NCBI RefSeq assembly: GCF_020283565.1
Contig: NC_060063.1
Coordinates: forward strand, 23,304,777-23,368,776
Source of the DNA: Trifolium pratense
Lineage: Eukaryota; Streptophyta; Magnoliopsida; Fabales; Fabaceae
Direction of reading: 5' to 3'
DNA length: 64,000 bases
Shown here in pieces: positions 1 through 9,858 of this stretch. The position numbers were made by a program, and so were the translations under genes. The first letter of the stretch is position 1. Every line of letters begins with the position of its first letter. The notes beneath the pieces were generated by a model, which was not told the DNA's origin, ran no database searches, and was given only the letters and a program-made list of their open reading frames with translations.

Positions 1-327
1 AAATGTAGCCAATCATACAAAAACCCAACATGGAGAGAAGATGGTTTAGTCGAGAATGTAGAAGCGGATCAAAGTGCATATGTTTCAGAGACAGGTACTG
101 TGACTTTACAGAACTTCGACAAAAACCTGGCTTTGATTGCTCCTTGTGGTGAGCAAGATGCTGCCTTCGATCCAAATGAAGTGGTATCAAAAAATGTATA
201 CCACTCAGTTAAGTTGCATCCAACCCATGGCTTTTGTTGGGAAAGGGAAGACATAGAGAAACCCTTGTGTGAGGATGCATACCCACCAGTGTCTGGATGG
301 GTTAACCATGATGAGTTTGATGATTGA
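1..327 (+). CDS. C-terminal end of the frame upstream of pol in the Tat-like element (partial)
   Basis: Frame 1 is open from the first base of the window to a TGA at 325-327, and its last residues are GWVNHDEFDD. I see no recognisable domain in these roughly 108 codons; by position they are the linker between protease and reverse transcriptase. The pol frame takes over at the same place: one extra T next to the TGA shifts reading from DEFDD to ESPAWDR in frame 2. So this is either one polyprotein broken by a one-base insertion or a natural frame boundary. Ogre elements are known to carry an intron near this position, but I see no clear intron here. Confidence 0.6.
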   Translation, partial: KCSQSYKNPTWREDGLVENVEADQSAYVSETGTVTLQNFDKNLALIAPCGEQDAAFDPNEVVSKNVYHSVKLHPTHGFCWEREDIEKPLCEDAYPPVSGWVNHDEFDD

Positions 328-3300
328 GTCCCCAGCATGGGATCGAATTACGGCTTACGCAGCCGAGAATAGAATCAAAATGGCTCTTGAGGCCATCAAT
401 GTTCAAGAAAATATGGCTGTCAAAGCCAATGATGACGTAAGGGACAAACTGGCCTTGGAGGCTAGTGAAGTAAATGATGGGAAAAAGCAAAAGTTAGATT
501 GCATCTATGATGATGAGCCTTTGGGTTTTGAGAAAGATCCACATAGTTCGATTCAGAGAATGCAAGCTCAAGATCCTTTGCAGGAGGTTGATATTGGAGA
601 TGGCTCTGTCAAAAGGCCAACTTACATTAGTGCCAATATAGACCCAACCCTAAAAGGAAAAATGGTCGAGTTGCTTAAGAAATACAGAGACTGCTTTGCA
701 TGGGACTATAACGAAATGCCTGGGTTGAGCAGAAATCTTGTGGAGCATAGGCTACCCCTTCGACCAGATAAGAAACCTGTAAAGCAGCTTCCAAGGAGGT
801 TTGCACCGGAAATCATGACAAAGATCAAAGCAGAAATTGAAAGGTTGCTCAAATGCAAGTTCATTCGAACAACCAGGTATGTGGAATGGTTAGCTAACAT
901 TGTTCCTGTTATCAAGAAAAATGGATCACTTAGGGTTTGCATAGACTTTAGAGATTTAAATAATGCTACACCTAAGGATGAATATTCCATGCCTGTAGCC
1001 GAAATGCTAGTTGACTCAGCAGCAGGACATGAATATTTAAGTATGTTAGATGGCTATTCAGGCTATAATCAAATCTTTATTGATGAAGATGATGTGCCAA
1101 AAACCGCATTTCGTTGCCCTGGTGCTTTAGGCACCTATGAGTGGGTAGTGATGCCTTTTGGATTGAAAAATGCTGGAGCAACGTATCAAAGAGCCATGAA
1201 CTTAATTTTTCATGATTTTATCGAAATATTTATGCAGGTTTATATTGATGATATTGTTGTGAAATCCTCCTCCCAGGATGAACATATCGAACATCTTAAA
1301 AAATCGTTCGAAAGAATGAGAAAATGTGGACTGAAAATGAATCCACTGAAATGTGCTTTTTGTGTACATGCAGGAGATTTCCTTGGCTTTGTTGTGCATA
1401 AGAAGGGCATAGAAATTAACCAAAATAAGACAAAGGCTATCATGGAGACAAAACCTCCAGGAACGAAGAAACAGCTTCAATCTTTGCTAGGAAAGGTCAA
1501 TTTCTTGAGAAGGTTTATATCAAACCTAAGTGGCAAAGCTCAACCTTTTTCTCCACTGCTAAGGCTCAAGAAAGGTGATGTATTTGAATGGAGAACGGAA
1601 CAACAAAAGGCATTTGATGATATCAAGGCATACTTGTCGAAGCCTCCAACTTTAATGCCTCCTATTCAAAACAAAGAAATGAAGTTGTATATCGCAGCAT
1701 CAGATTCGACTATTGGAAGCATGCTCGCACAAGAGGATGAAAATGGCGTAGAAAAGGGTATTTACTATCTAAGTAGAATCTTGAATGATGCTGAGACTAG
1801 ATATAGTCCAATTGAAAAGCTTTGTCTATGTTTGTATTTCTCGTGTACCAAACTTAAGCAATATATCAAACCAGTTCATGTTTATGTTTATTCTCATTTT
1901 GACATCATTAAGCATATGTTATTAAAACCAATTTTGCATAGTCGAATTGGGAAGTGGGCTTTAGCTTTAACTGAATATTCATTGACTTACCAACCCCTGA
2001 GGGCTGTAAAAGGTCAAGTAGTGGCTGACTTTCTAGTTGACCACTCGGTGGCTGAGACCCCAATAACATATGTAGAACATGAACCTTGGATGCTGTACTT
2101 TGATGGCTCGAAGCACAAACATGGTACAGGAATTGGAATCTTAATCATTTCTCCTTTAAAGATTCCAACAAAATTTAAGTATAAGATTAACGGAACATGC
2201 TCTAATAATGAAGCCGAGTACGAGGCTTTAATTGCAGGTCTAAGGATTATTTTAGACTTGGGGGCAAAACATGTTAAAATCAGAGGAGATTCTGAATTAG
2301 TAATAAAACAATTGACAAAGGAGTACAAATGCATTCAAGAACATTTGATGAAATACTTTGTCATTGCCTTCTCGTTACTAAAACGATTTGATTCGTGTGA
2401 CATTCAACACGTGCCTCGGATCGAAAACCAAGAAGCAAATGACTTAGCCCAAATTGCTTCTGGTTATAAGGTAACAAGGGAAAAATTAGATGAGATAGTT
2501 GAAATCAAAGAAAAACTAATCTCATGTGAGGTAATACCCCATCAGCTGGGGGCAGGTGAACTAAACGTCGAAAGGGAGTCCGAAATGGCTGATGCACACT
2601 TTGATGAAGTAATGACTGAAGTTTTTGTGATTGGCAATTTGGCTGACACGGATTGGAGACAACCCATTGTTAAATACATAGAAAATCCAACAGGTATAGC
2701 CGATAGGAAGATTAAGTATAGAGCCTTGAATTACACAATCATGGGAAATGAGCTATTTAAGAAGACTCCTGAAGGGGTTTTGTTGAAATGCCTAAATGAA
2801 AATGAAGCGTATGTAGCAGTTTCAAATGTCCATAGTGGAGCCTGTGGTGCCCATCAGGCAGGCCACAAGATGAAATGGCTTTTGTTTCGACAGGGTTTGT
2901 ATTGGCCTTCCATGCTTAAGGACTGCATAGAATATGCGAAAGGCTGTCAAGAGTGTCAAAAACACGCAGGGATACAACACGTCCCTGCCAGTGAGTTGCA
3001 TTCGATTATCAAACCTTGGCCTTTTAGAGGCTGGGCTCTAGATTTAATTGGTGAGATAAGGCCCGCGTCATCCAAGAACCAACGTTATATACTAGTTGGG
3101 ATTGATTATTTTACCAAATGGATAGAGGCTGTTGCCCTAACAAACGTGGATCAGGAAACAGTGATCAATTTTATCCAAGACCATATTATTTATAGGTTTG
3201 GGCTTCCTGAGACGATCACTACGGACCAAGGAACGGTGTTTGTTGGTCGAAAGATGCAAGATTTTGCTGAACAATTAGGTTTTAAGCTAATAACTTCGAC

Positions 3301-3922
3301 GCCTTATTATGCTCAAGCAAATGGCCAAGTTGAAGCAGCCAACAAGGTTATAATTAGTTTAATTAAGAAGCACGTTGCTCAAAAGCCAAAGAATTGGCAT
3401 AAGACCTTGGACCAAGTCCTATGGGCATGTAGGAATTCTCCTAAAGAGTCAACAGGTTCGACACCTTTTCGACTAACATATGGCCACGATGCTGTGTTAC
3501 CGGTCGAAATAATGATGCAGTCAATTCGAGTGCAAAGGCAATGGGAACTACCTCCTGATCACTATGAGAACATAATGTTAGATGAATTAACAGATGTGGA
3601 TGAGGAGAGGTTGCAAGCGTTAGATGCTTTGATCCGACAAAAGGAACGAATTGCCAGAGCATATAACAAAAGGGTTAAATCCAAACTCTTTGACGCAGGA
3701 GACTTAGTTTGGAAAGTCATCCTCCCCATGGACAAACGAGATCGAGTCTTTGGAAAGTGGTCACCCAATTGGGAAGGACCATTTAAGATTTCCCAAGTTT
3801 TGTCAAATGGAGCTTATGAGATTGAAGAGTTAACCCCTGAGAAACGTTCAGTCAACATGAATGGCAAATATTTAAAGAAATACAAGCCAATGTTGCAAGA
3901 AATCACCATAAAAAATGAATAA
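269..3922 (+). CDS. pol: Ty3-gypsy pol polyprotein: RT, RNase H, second RNase H, integrase
   Basis: The longest reading of this frame is 1217 aa; the part homologous to other elements probably starts near 326. RT spans about residues 150-345, with the catalytic YIDD at about 325-328. The first RNase H follows at about 450-560. A second, archaeal-type RNase H begins with YFDGSKHKHGTG near 610 and continues with NNEAEYEAL and GDSELV; this extra domain is typical of the Tat lineage. Integrase has the HHCC zinc region at about 855-895 (ending CQECQKH) and a core with D near 925, D near 985 (TTDQGTVF) and E near 1021 (GQVEAANK). No internal stop is seen, so this pol frame looks intact. Products would reverse-transcribe the element RNA and integrate the cDNA in the nucleus. 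Confidence 0.9.
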   Translation: MRMHTHQCLDGLTMMSLMIESPAWDRITAYAAENRIKMALEAINVQENMAVKANDDVRDKLALEASEVNDGKKQKLDCIYDDEPLGFEKDPHSSIQRMQAQDPLQEVDIGDGSVKRPTYISANIDPTLKGKMVELLKKYRDCFAWDYNEMPGLSRNLVEHRLPLRPDKKPVKQLPRRFAPEIMTKIKAEIERLLKCKFIRTTRYVEWLANIVPVIKKNGSLRVCIDFRDLNNATPKDEYSMPVAEMLVDSAAGHEYLSMLDGYSGYNQIFIDEDDVPKTAFRCPGALGTYEWVVMPFGLKNAGATYQRAMNLIFHDFIEIFMQVYIDDIVVKSSSQDEHIEHLKKSFERMRKCGLKMNPLKCAFCVHAGDFLGFVVHKKGIEINQNKTKAIMETKPPGTKKQLQSLLGKVNFLRRFISNLSGKAQPFSPLLRLKKGDVFEWRTEQQKAFDDIKAYLSKPPTLMPPIQNKEMKLYIAASDSTIGSMLAQEDENGVEKGIYYLSRILNDAETRYSPIEKLCLCLYFSCTKLKQYIKPVHVYVYSHFDIIKHMLLKPILHSRIGKWALALTEYSLTYQPLRAVKGQVVADFLVDHSVAETPITYVEHEPWMLYFDGSKHKHGTGIGILIISPLKIPTKFKYKINGTCSNNEAEYEALIAGLRIILDLGAKHVKIRGDSELVIKQLTKEYKCIQEHLMKYFVIAFSLLKRFDSCDIQHVPRIENQEANDLAQIASGYKVTREKLDEIVEIKEKLISCEVIPHQLGAGELNVERESEMADAHFDEVMTEVFVIGNLADTDWRQPIVKYIENPTGIADRKIKYRALNYTIMGNELFKKTPEGVLLKCLNENEAYVAVSNVHSGACGAHQAGHKMKWLLFRQGLYWPSMLKDCIEYAKGCQECQKHAGIQHVPASELHSIIKPWPFRGWALDLIGEIRPASSKNQRYILVGIDYFTKWIEAVALTNVDQETVINFIQDHIIYRFGLPETITTDQGTVFVGRKMQDFAEQLGFKLITSTPYYAQANGQVEAANKVIISLIKKHVAQKPKNWHKTLDQVLWACRNSPKESTGSTPFRLTYGHDAVLPVEIMMQSIRVQRQWELPPDHYENIMLDELTDVDEERLQALDALIRQKERIARAYNKRVKSKLFDAGDLVWKVILPMDKRDRVFGKWSPNWEGPFKISQVLSNGAYEIEELTPEKRSVNMNGKYLKKYKPMLQEITIKNE

Positions 3923-4061
3923 CGCAAGAATAAAATTTGCGAAATGGTAAAAGGAAATGCCAAGAATCAAGTTTTATTTCATATAAAATCAACAATACAA
4001 CCAATCATTCAAGAATGTTCAAGAAAATACAAGAAATGGTTGAATGCTGAAAGATAACCAT
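3923..4061. other. short spacer between the sense pol and antisense genes
   Basis: About 140 bases lie between the pol stop and the stop of the antisense 116-aa ORF. The two genes converge here. I see no ORF or clear terminator motif; the stretch is AT-rich. Confidence 0.5.
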
Positions 4062-4412
4062 TTAAGGTTTACTCTGAAACTGAGTTCCCTCATCCTTTGA
4101 ATCAGAACTGGAAAGTTCTGAGATCTGAGAATCTTCATCCTCAGAAGAAGGAGTCGGAGTTCCTGGGTATTCTTCGTCAGGCTCTAGGGTACTGAGAAAC
4201 TTGAGGTAGTCTTCATCTTCGTCATCTGAACTAGAGTTTGAGGAATCAGAAGAGAGAATAATGGTTTCTACTACCTTAGCTGATGCCGGCCGAGGGCGAA
4301 GGGTTCTAGCGCGTGGAGGTTTGGAGGCTGGAATCTTGATTCGCCCCCTTCTAAGAGGACGTAGCATGTTTGAGCTTGAGGTAGAAGAAGGCGGATTTTT
4401 CTTGTTATCCAT
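4062..4412 (-). CDS. Antisense 116-aa acidic, serine-rich ORF of the Tat-like element
   Basis: The N-terminal third is basic (MLRPLRRGRIKIPASKPPRA), which could bind nucleic acid or act as a nuclear signal. The rest is serine- and acid-rich (LSSDSSNSSSDDEDEDYLKF and a second SEDEDSQ block). I do not recognise a family. A good TATA box lies about 70 bases upstream on the same strand (4481-4490), which supports a real transcription unit. It is convergent with pol and runs in tandem with the PMD gene further upstream on the minus strand. The charged low-complexity composition means the ORF could also be only loosely constrained. Confidence 0.5.
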   Translation of the reverse strand: MDNKKNPPSSTSSSNMLRPLRRGRIKIPASKPPRARTLRPRPASAKVVETIILSSDSSNSSSDDEDEDYLKFLSTLEPDEEYPGTPTPSSEDEDSQISELSSSDSKDEGTQFQSKP

Positions 4413-4480
4413 TCTTTGTGGAGAAGTGTTGATGCGTTAGTTTGTATAAAGTGATGAACAGAAAGAGTTGCAAGGCGTGA

Positions 4481-4490
4481 GTATTTATAG
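4481..4490 (-). promoter_or_regulatory. TATA box for the antisense 116-aa ORF
   Basis: The minus strand reads CTATAAATAC, a canonical plant TATA box, ending about 69 bases before the ATG at 4412. Spacing fits a short 5' leader. Confidence 0.5.
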
Positions 4491-4856
4491 AAGAATTAAG
4501 ACGCGTTAATGACCAGGCAGTTACAACTAACCACGGCCAGTTTACATAGGAAACGCCATTGCATTAATGCACAAAGCCATCTAGTTAACTGTGTTGACTA
4601 CTTTGGAAACATGTTCGCTTCATTCCTTACAAAGTGCCATTAATAAGGCTTGGGAAAATGGCCCAAAAGAAGGAAAGCGAACAATAACAAAAGAATAAAA
4701 TACTCAACCAATATATGAACATGCAGCATTAAAAACGGGCATACATTCAAAAGCCATGTACGAGATTGTTCGACAGTTGCTAGTGTTAAAAGATTTACAA
4801 TTACGACCTCCAAAAAGAATAACAAAAACTTAAGACTAAAAGGAAAAGTTATAAGG
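4491..4856. other. spacer between the two antisense genes
   Basis: About 365 bases upstream of the 116-aa ORF and downstream of the PMD gene stop. It should hold the 3' end of the PMD transcript and the promoter of the small ORF. I see no conserved coding frame. Confidence 0.45.
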
Positions 4857-7800
4857 TCAAGATTGTTGCTGGGATGTCGAAGGAGGCTTTCGATTGGCCG
4901 CTTGAAATTGGTAATACTGAGTTCGAATGGATGCCAGTTTACGTTGTAGCATTTCTTTATCACTAGCAAGGTGCTCAACTCGCTTTTGGACCGCTAGACC
5001 GTTACTGTAGTGTTGGATACCTTCACGTGCTAGCTCATCAAGTTTAACCTTTTGTGCTTCGATAGCTACTGCAGCTAGCTTTTCCATCTTAGCCTCTTCC
5101 TGTTGAATTTTTTCCTTTAGCGCTTCGATTTCAGACTGCCATTGAGCAATATTGTTCTCACAAGTCACAAGTTGCTCAAGAGCTTCATCAGAGGCAGCCT
5201 TGATAGTTGTGACCTCTGCATTGCAACTATTAGCTTGCTCGAAATGTTGTTGCTGGGTGGCAAGCAGAGATGTTAAAAGGCTGCTAGTCCGGGTTAGGAG
5301 TTGAGATTGGCTAACGAATTGTTCTAGAAAGGTTTCAGCTTGAGTCACTAGAAGGAACATTGCTTCGTCAGTCCTTGGGTTCTGCAGCTTGCGAAAGAGA
5401 GCTTTGATGTTGTAATATATAGAAGAGTCACGCTCAAGCAGGCCCAACATATCCCCATTAAGAATTTCTCGCCTAAACCTGACTTCATGCTCAAATTGTT
5501 CTTGCTCAAGTACATTTTCCTCACCCCCTGCGTCTTCGACAACGGAGCTAGATGCCCCATGACTTGATAAAAGCTTGTTGAGTGCGTCTACTGGAGTTAA
5601 ATCTTTTAACTCTTTGGCGAGTTCAGCTGGCAAGATAACAGTAGGAAGTGGCTTCGACACAGAAGTTCCCTCTTCACCAAATGAATCACCAATGTAGGAG
5701 TTCCCATCATCAGAGTCGAAAGTGCCAGCACCAGGTGAACTGGACTCATGGTTTGACCCACTTGGTTGTGGTGGATTGGTAGTGGAATGTTCTCCATCAA
5801 CCGTTGGCCTTTGTTCAGTATTAGCAATGGGGTCAGCTGGAAAGTTGGTTGGAGGATCATTATCAGCCAATACTTGGGCAGAGTTTGTTAAAGGATTCTG
5901 CTGTGGTAGGCTTTGATCGAGTTGGTTTTCTTCATGGTCAGGCTTAAGGATATCATCTTCGAAAGCGCGGTGAGGCGAGCTAGGAGCTTTGGGCGGTGAT
6001 GAAGTTCCAGTAGGAATGGCCGTTTCGAGAGGCTGAGGAGATGGGATTTTTTCTGCAACATCTTCAGGATGCGCATCGCTTGGTCCTTCGACCACCCCCT
6101 CAGCCACTTTGCTAAGAGCAGGCTCATCCTGAGGAATAACTTGAGCAGAGTTTTGTGGCTGAAACAAACAAAACCATGAAAGAATGAGTAACACAGTCAA
6201 AGGCTGGAGAAATAACAAGAAGTAAGAATGGCTTACTTGGGTTTGAGGGGTAGCAGAAGCTTCAGGTTGTGAGGTTGTTTCTTGTGCAGTAGCAGAAGCC
6301 TCGACAACAGTAGCCGCAGCAGGAGATTTTTTCTGCTTCTTTTTCTTCTTTTTCTTCCTCTCCGATTGTTCCAAAGGAGGGTCCTCAGGTGATGCCAGAG
6401 TATCAGGTTGTGCCTCAATCTCAGAGGACTTGCGCTCAGGAGTACTTTCTTGGGTGGGTTGGTGTTCCTTCTTCTTCTTCTTCTTTTTCTTTTTCTCATC
6501 AGTAATGGGTTCAGCACTGGGAAAAAGATCTTGAGTAGTAACAACGGTAGTCTGTTCGGGGATGGTCGAGAGAACAGGAATATCCTGCAAGCCACAACTC
6601 CGTAAGTTCGCAGGTAAGGAAAAGAAGAGAAAAGTCTTTTGCTAGATAAGTACCTTATCTGAAGCGCTCGAACAAGTGGCTGGAACAGGCTTTTGTTTTT
6701 TCGAAACAGAAGGAGTTTCAGTTGAATGAGGCCTCTTGCGTGAAGCAATCTAGAAAGGGCATATCGAAGTTAACATAGAAATCTTACAGAAGTGTGAGAA
6801 GCCACAAGAAGGTAAAAGCCTACCTGTAGTTCAACCTTAGATGGTGGAGGAAGAGGCTTGCTAGAGTCGCTGGAACCTGCCTTCGACTTACTCCCTGCAT
6901 CGAAGAGGTGCGCATAAGAGAAAAGCACGCAAGGTAAAAATGATGCAAGTAAAAGTAAAACTAAAAGAATACCTCTGACGTTCAATTTCGACTTAATCTT
7001 GTTCAAAATAGATGAGTCGAACCCATTAGAGATAGCGGTGAGCAAGGCAGTCTTGTCGACCAGGCGTCCTTCATAGTGTCGAGACCACCAGGTAAAAAAT
7101 TCCCTAGTGCAGGCATGTGAGGGAGCGAAGTCGAATGAGGTAAGCTCATAAGAAGGCTGATTGAAGTGGTTCAAGAATGAATGGAACTGTGGTTCTGTCA
7201 TGCCATGCTTGCCTAAACAAACCTCCCTCTCTTCCAAATATATGCTCTTAGGGAGTATTTGAGTTAAGCCAAATTGGCGAGACACCAGGTTTGGGAAGTA
7301 ACCAACTAACCCAAAATCTCCAGAGGTCAAGCCAATTCGACAAGACAAGACTGTAGGCATCAAGTAAGCAGTCCAAATGTTGTTGGTTACCGTCTCGAAT
7401 TCCGGTGGAGAAGGAAATCTGTGAGTAAACCAAGGAGGACCAAGTGGCCTATCCACAAAGGGAGCAAAGCTAGGCTTGAACTTCTTCAGGCTGAGGAAAG
7501 TATTAAAATACTGTTGGAAAGCCACATCATAACCAAGGCCTCTTTCCCTAGGCACCATCCTCGCCAACCTTGTGCCTTCGACTCGACGTGTTCTTGATTC
7601 CTCATAGTATGGCTCAGGCAAGAAAAGGTCAAGCTCAGCATGAAAAGTGGCAGTTAGCCATAATTGCAGTAACCAGAAGGGACCAGCACCTAAAAAGGTG
7701 GATCCATCGCTTGTTCTTTTAAGATGTTCACAAGCATCCCTCATGGATTCATAAAGACATCCAAGAATAAGCCGAGCGAAGTTGAATTGCTGACATTCAT

Positions 7801-8590
7801 GTAATTGAATAGCCATAGGGATGAATTTCTTGGCTACTTGGAGAGATTGAGTGCAGAAGACATACTGCGATAGCCATAAGGTTAAGAAAGCGATGTGTTC
7901 TTCGTCACTTACTTCATCACTAGTCTTTCGATTCTCCACGATGTATTTAGAGTAAGACTTGTTTCGAAAGTCGAATTTGATGGTGTCGGAAGCTTTGCAA
8001 GGATCATAAGTGTCGCCAAGAGGCGATAAGCCAGTAATGGCAGCAACATCCAGCAGTGTAGGAGTCATCATGCCACATTCGAAGTGGAAAGTGTTGGTGG
8101 AAGACTCAAAGAAGTGTAAAGCAGCAATAATCATCTCTTGCTGGTATTTAAGGCCGGTCCGAGAAAGTTGAATAAGGTCATAAATGCCACAAGCTTGCCA
8201 AATGTCAGCTTTGTCACGTTGTACCCTGTCCAACCAGCCAAGGTATTGATCATTCAAAGAAGGAGCTGATCGAAACACTCTGTTAGGCGCCTTGATATAG
8301 CTAAAATTATAGGGTTCACTAATGAAAACCCTAGGAACACAAGGCTTATAAACAGGAAAAATAGACAAAACCTTGGAATTCCGACTTTTATCACTTGGTT
8401 TGGGTCCCCCAAACGCATGCACGAGGTTATCAACAGAATAAGGAAAGATTAATTGATTTTCCCAAAACTTTTGTAAGTCTAAACGCAATGATGGTTCTGG
8501 AACCACATCCGTGTCGTAAGAGGAAAGAGTGGCGGCGGTCCACTTACCGGCGTAAGGAAGGAATTTTCCGACACTTGAGCCTGACGCCAT
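4857..8590 (-). CDS. Antisense plant-mobile-domain (PMD, aminotransferase-like) gene in five exons
   Basis: Five exons on the minus strand give one frame: 8590-6973, 6894-6824, 6749-6654, 6584-6237 and 6158-4857. All four introns have GT-AG borders and are short (about 70-78 bp). Exon lengths (1618, 71, 96, 348, 1302) sum to 3435 bases, that is 1144 aa plus stop. Exon 1 carries a region I recognise as plant mobile domain: QACGIYDLIQLSR, a FHFECGMMTPTLLDVAAITG block, and further Trp/Phe-rich helices. Exon 4 has two lysine tracts (near residues 630 and 675), then Pro/Ser/Glu-rich sequence, and exon 5 ends in a predicted coiled coil. PMD proteins include MAIN/MAIL1-type plant factors and domains carried by transposons. 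The role in the element is unknown. Two introns are multiples of three and stay open if retained. Confidence 0.75.
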
Positions 8591-8840
8591 TGATGAAGGT
8601 ATAAAGATGGCGTAAAAGAATGGTGATTAGGGTTAAATTTGGGAATCACAGGTTGTTTGAAACAGTTGAGGAAAATCCGAGTGAAAAGAAAGTTGATGAC
8701 TGGGTGATAAGCGGAAAAGTGAAAACAAGAAGACTTTTGGAAACAAGAATTCAAGAAAGAATCGCGGAAGATGAAGAAGAAGATGAACAGTTGACAGAAA
8801 AAAAAAAAATTTGGAGAAAACGCAATAAAGGGAGGATATG

Positions 8841-8851
8841 GCTATTTATAG
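8841..8851 (-). promoter_or_regulatory. TATA box of the antisense PMD gene
   Basis: The minus strand reads CTATAAATAGC about 250 bases before the PMD ATG at 8590. The same motif, followed at nearly the same distance by the same start region, recurs on the + strand at 46391-46401 in the second copy of this element. It lies outside the LTR, between PMD gene and polypurine tract, so the antisense gene seems to have its own promoter. Confidence 0.55.
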
Positions 8852-9070
8852 AGGCACGCGGTCTGTTGAAAATAACAAATTTTTCAACTCCCTCGTTGAC
8901 AAATGTCCAAATCCCTTGACAGGTGGAAAGAAAAGCAGGTTTGGAGCCAATCCAAAGTTTTGAATGGCAGTCTAAACGATAGGAGAGATAAATGGAAAAG
9001 AAAGATATCCATTAATACTTTCAAAAACGCCACTTCCTCTTGCGATAGACATAGTCGAAAATGGCATTTT

Positions 9071-9082
9071 TGGGGGGCAATT
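9071..9082 (+). other. polypurine tract region of the Tat-like element
   Basis: TGGGGGGCAATT sits directly before the LTR start TGTTGGATAT. The reverse copy shows the same arrangement (AATTGCCCCCCA at 46138-46149). Confidence 0.7.
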
Positions 9083-9858
9083 TGTTGGATATAAATTTGG
9101 TATTTATCAATTAAATATAATTGGCGGGTCCAATATTTATTTGGAAGTGATATTGTTAAAATAAAACTTTCAAAGTTGGCGTCGAAAGCCAACTGGGTCG
9201 AAGCCAAAAGGCGCTTCGAGAGATATGGACAACGCGTCCAATTTTGGTTTTGTCAGAAGGCTATCGAAAGCACGAAATCAAACTGATAGAGAGTTGGGCC
9301 AAGCCCAAAGACGAAGCAACGAGCGGCCCAAAAGGCATTGGCGCGCGCTGAAGGAATGGAAGATGAAAATGGAGAACGTGGTCGACGTGGCAAATGGAGG
9401 AGCGTCCAGATGATCGAGAAACAGTTACCACTTTGTAGTAGTATTTATAGTAGTTTTTCATTCAGAACAGGGGTCACAAAATTTTATACAAACACTCTCT
9501 CTAAAATTCTAAGTACTCAGCGATCGAACGAACGGAATTCAGAAGAGCAATGTATGTTTTGTGAACCATCTTTATTTGTAATTGTTTTTTCATTCAATGC
9601 AATTTGTTTCCAGTAATCTTCTCCAAGTTTAAATTCAGATACTTGCTTGAGAAACCGCTACTTCGAGGCGATTCGAATTAGTTTCTCTTGTATGCTTTAA
9701 AACATTTTAATTCCTAAGTGTTTATTTCCTTATTAAAACGATCATTCAAACAGTTTTCTTACAACGAATAAACACAAAATTGTCCTGAGATTTACTAGTT
9801 GATCTCGCGAGTTTAAACACTTAAACTAGCGGTTGTTTACCAAATTCCAACGTAAACA
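9083..9858 (+). repeat. 3' LTR of the Tat-like element (776 bp)
   Basis: Starts TGTTGGATAT, ends CGTAAACA. The copy at 45362-46137 has the same length with scattered differences. A GTATTTATAG at 9441-9450 could be the LTR TATA region; read on the minus strand it is CTATAAATAC. The target-site duplication cannot be checked because the 5' LTR is outside the window. Confidence 0.8.

Larger units (their letters stand above)
1..9858 (+). mobile_element. Tat/Ogre-like Ty3-gypsy LTR retrotransposon, 3' part
   Basis: The left end lies outside the window, so the 5' LTR, gag and most of the protease region are missing. Visible in order: end of an upstream coding frame, pol (RT, RNase H, a second RNase H, integrase), two genes on the opposite strand, a purine-rich tract (TGGGGGGCAA, 9071-9080), and a 776-bp 3' LTR at 9083-9858. 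Integrase after a second RNase H, plus long extra coding DNA 3' of pol, is the known layout of the Tat lineage (Ogre, Retand, Grande). The LTR begins TGTTGGATAT and ends GTAAACA. Its borders were set by comparison with the reverse-oriented copy at 45362-46137, which is also 776 bp. Confidence 0.88.

Noticed and set aside
5722..5916. plus-strand small ORF in the PMD region
   Set aside because: Opposite-strand shadow of PMD exon 5; no homology or promoter.
6233..6748. 171-aa minus-strand ORF rich in Arg/Leu/Lys
   Set aside because: Shadow frame over the lysine tracts and introns of the PMD gene.
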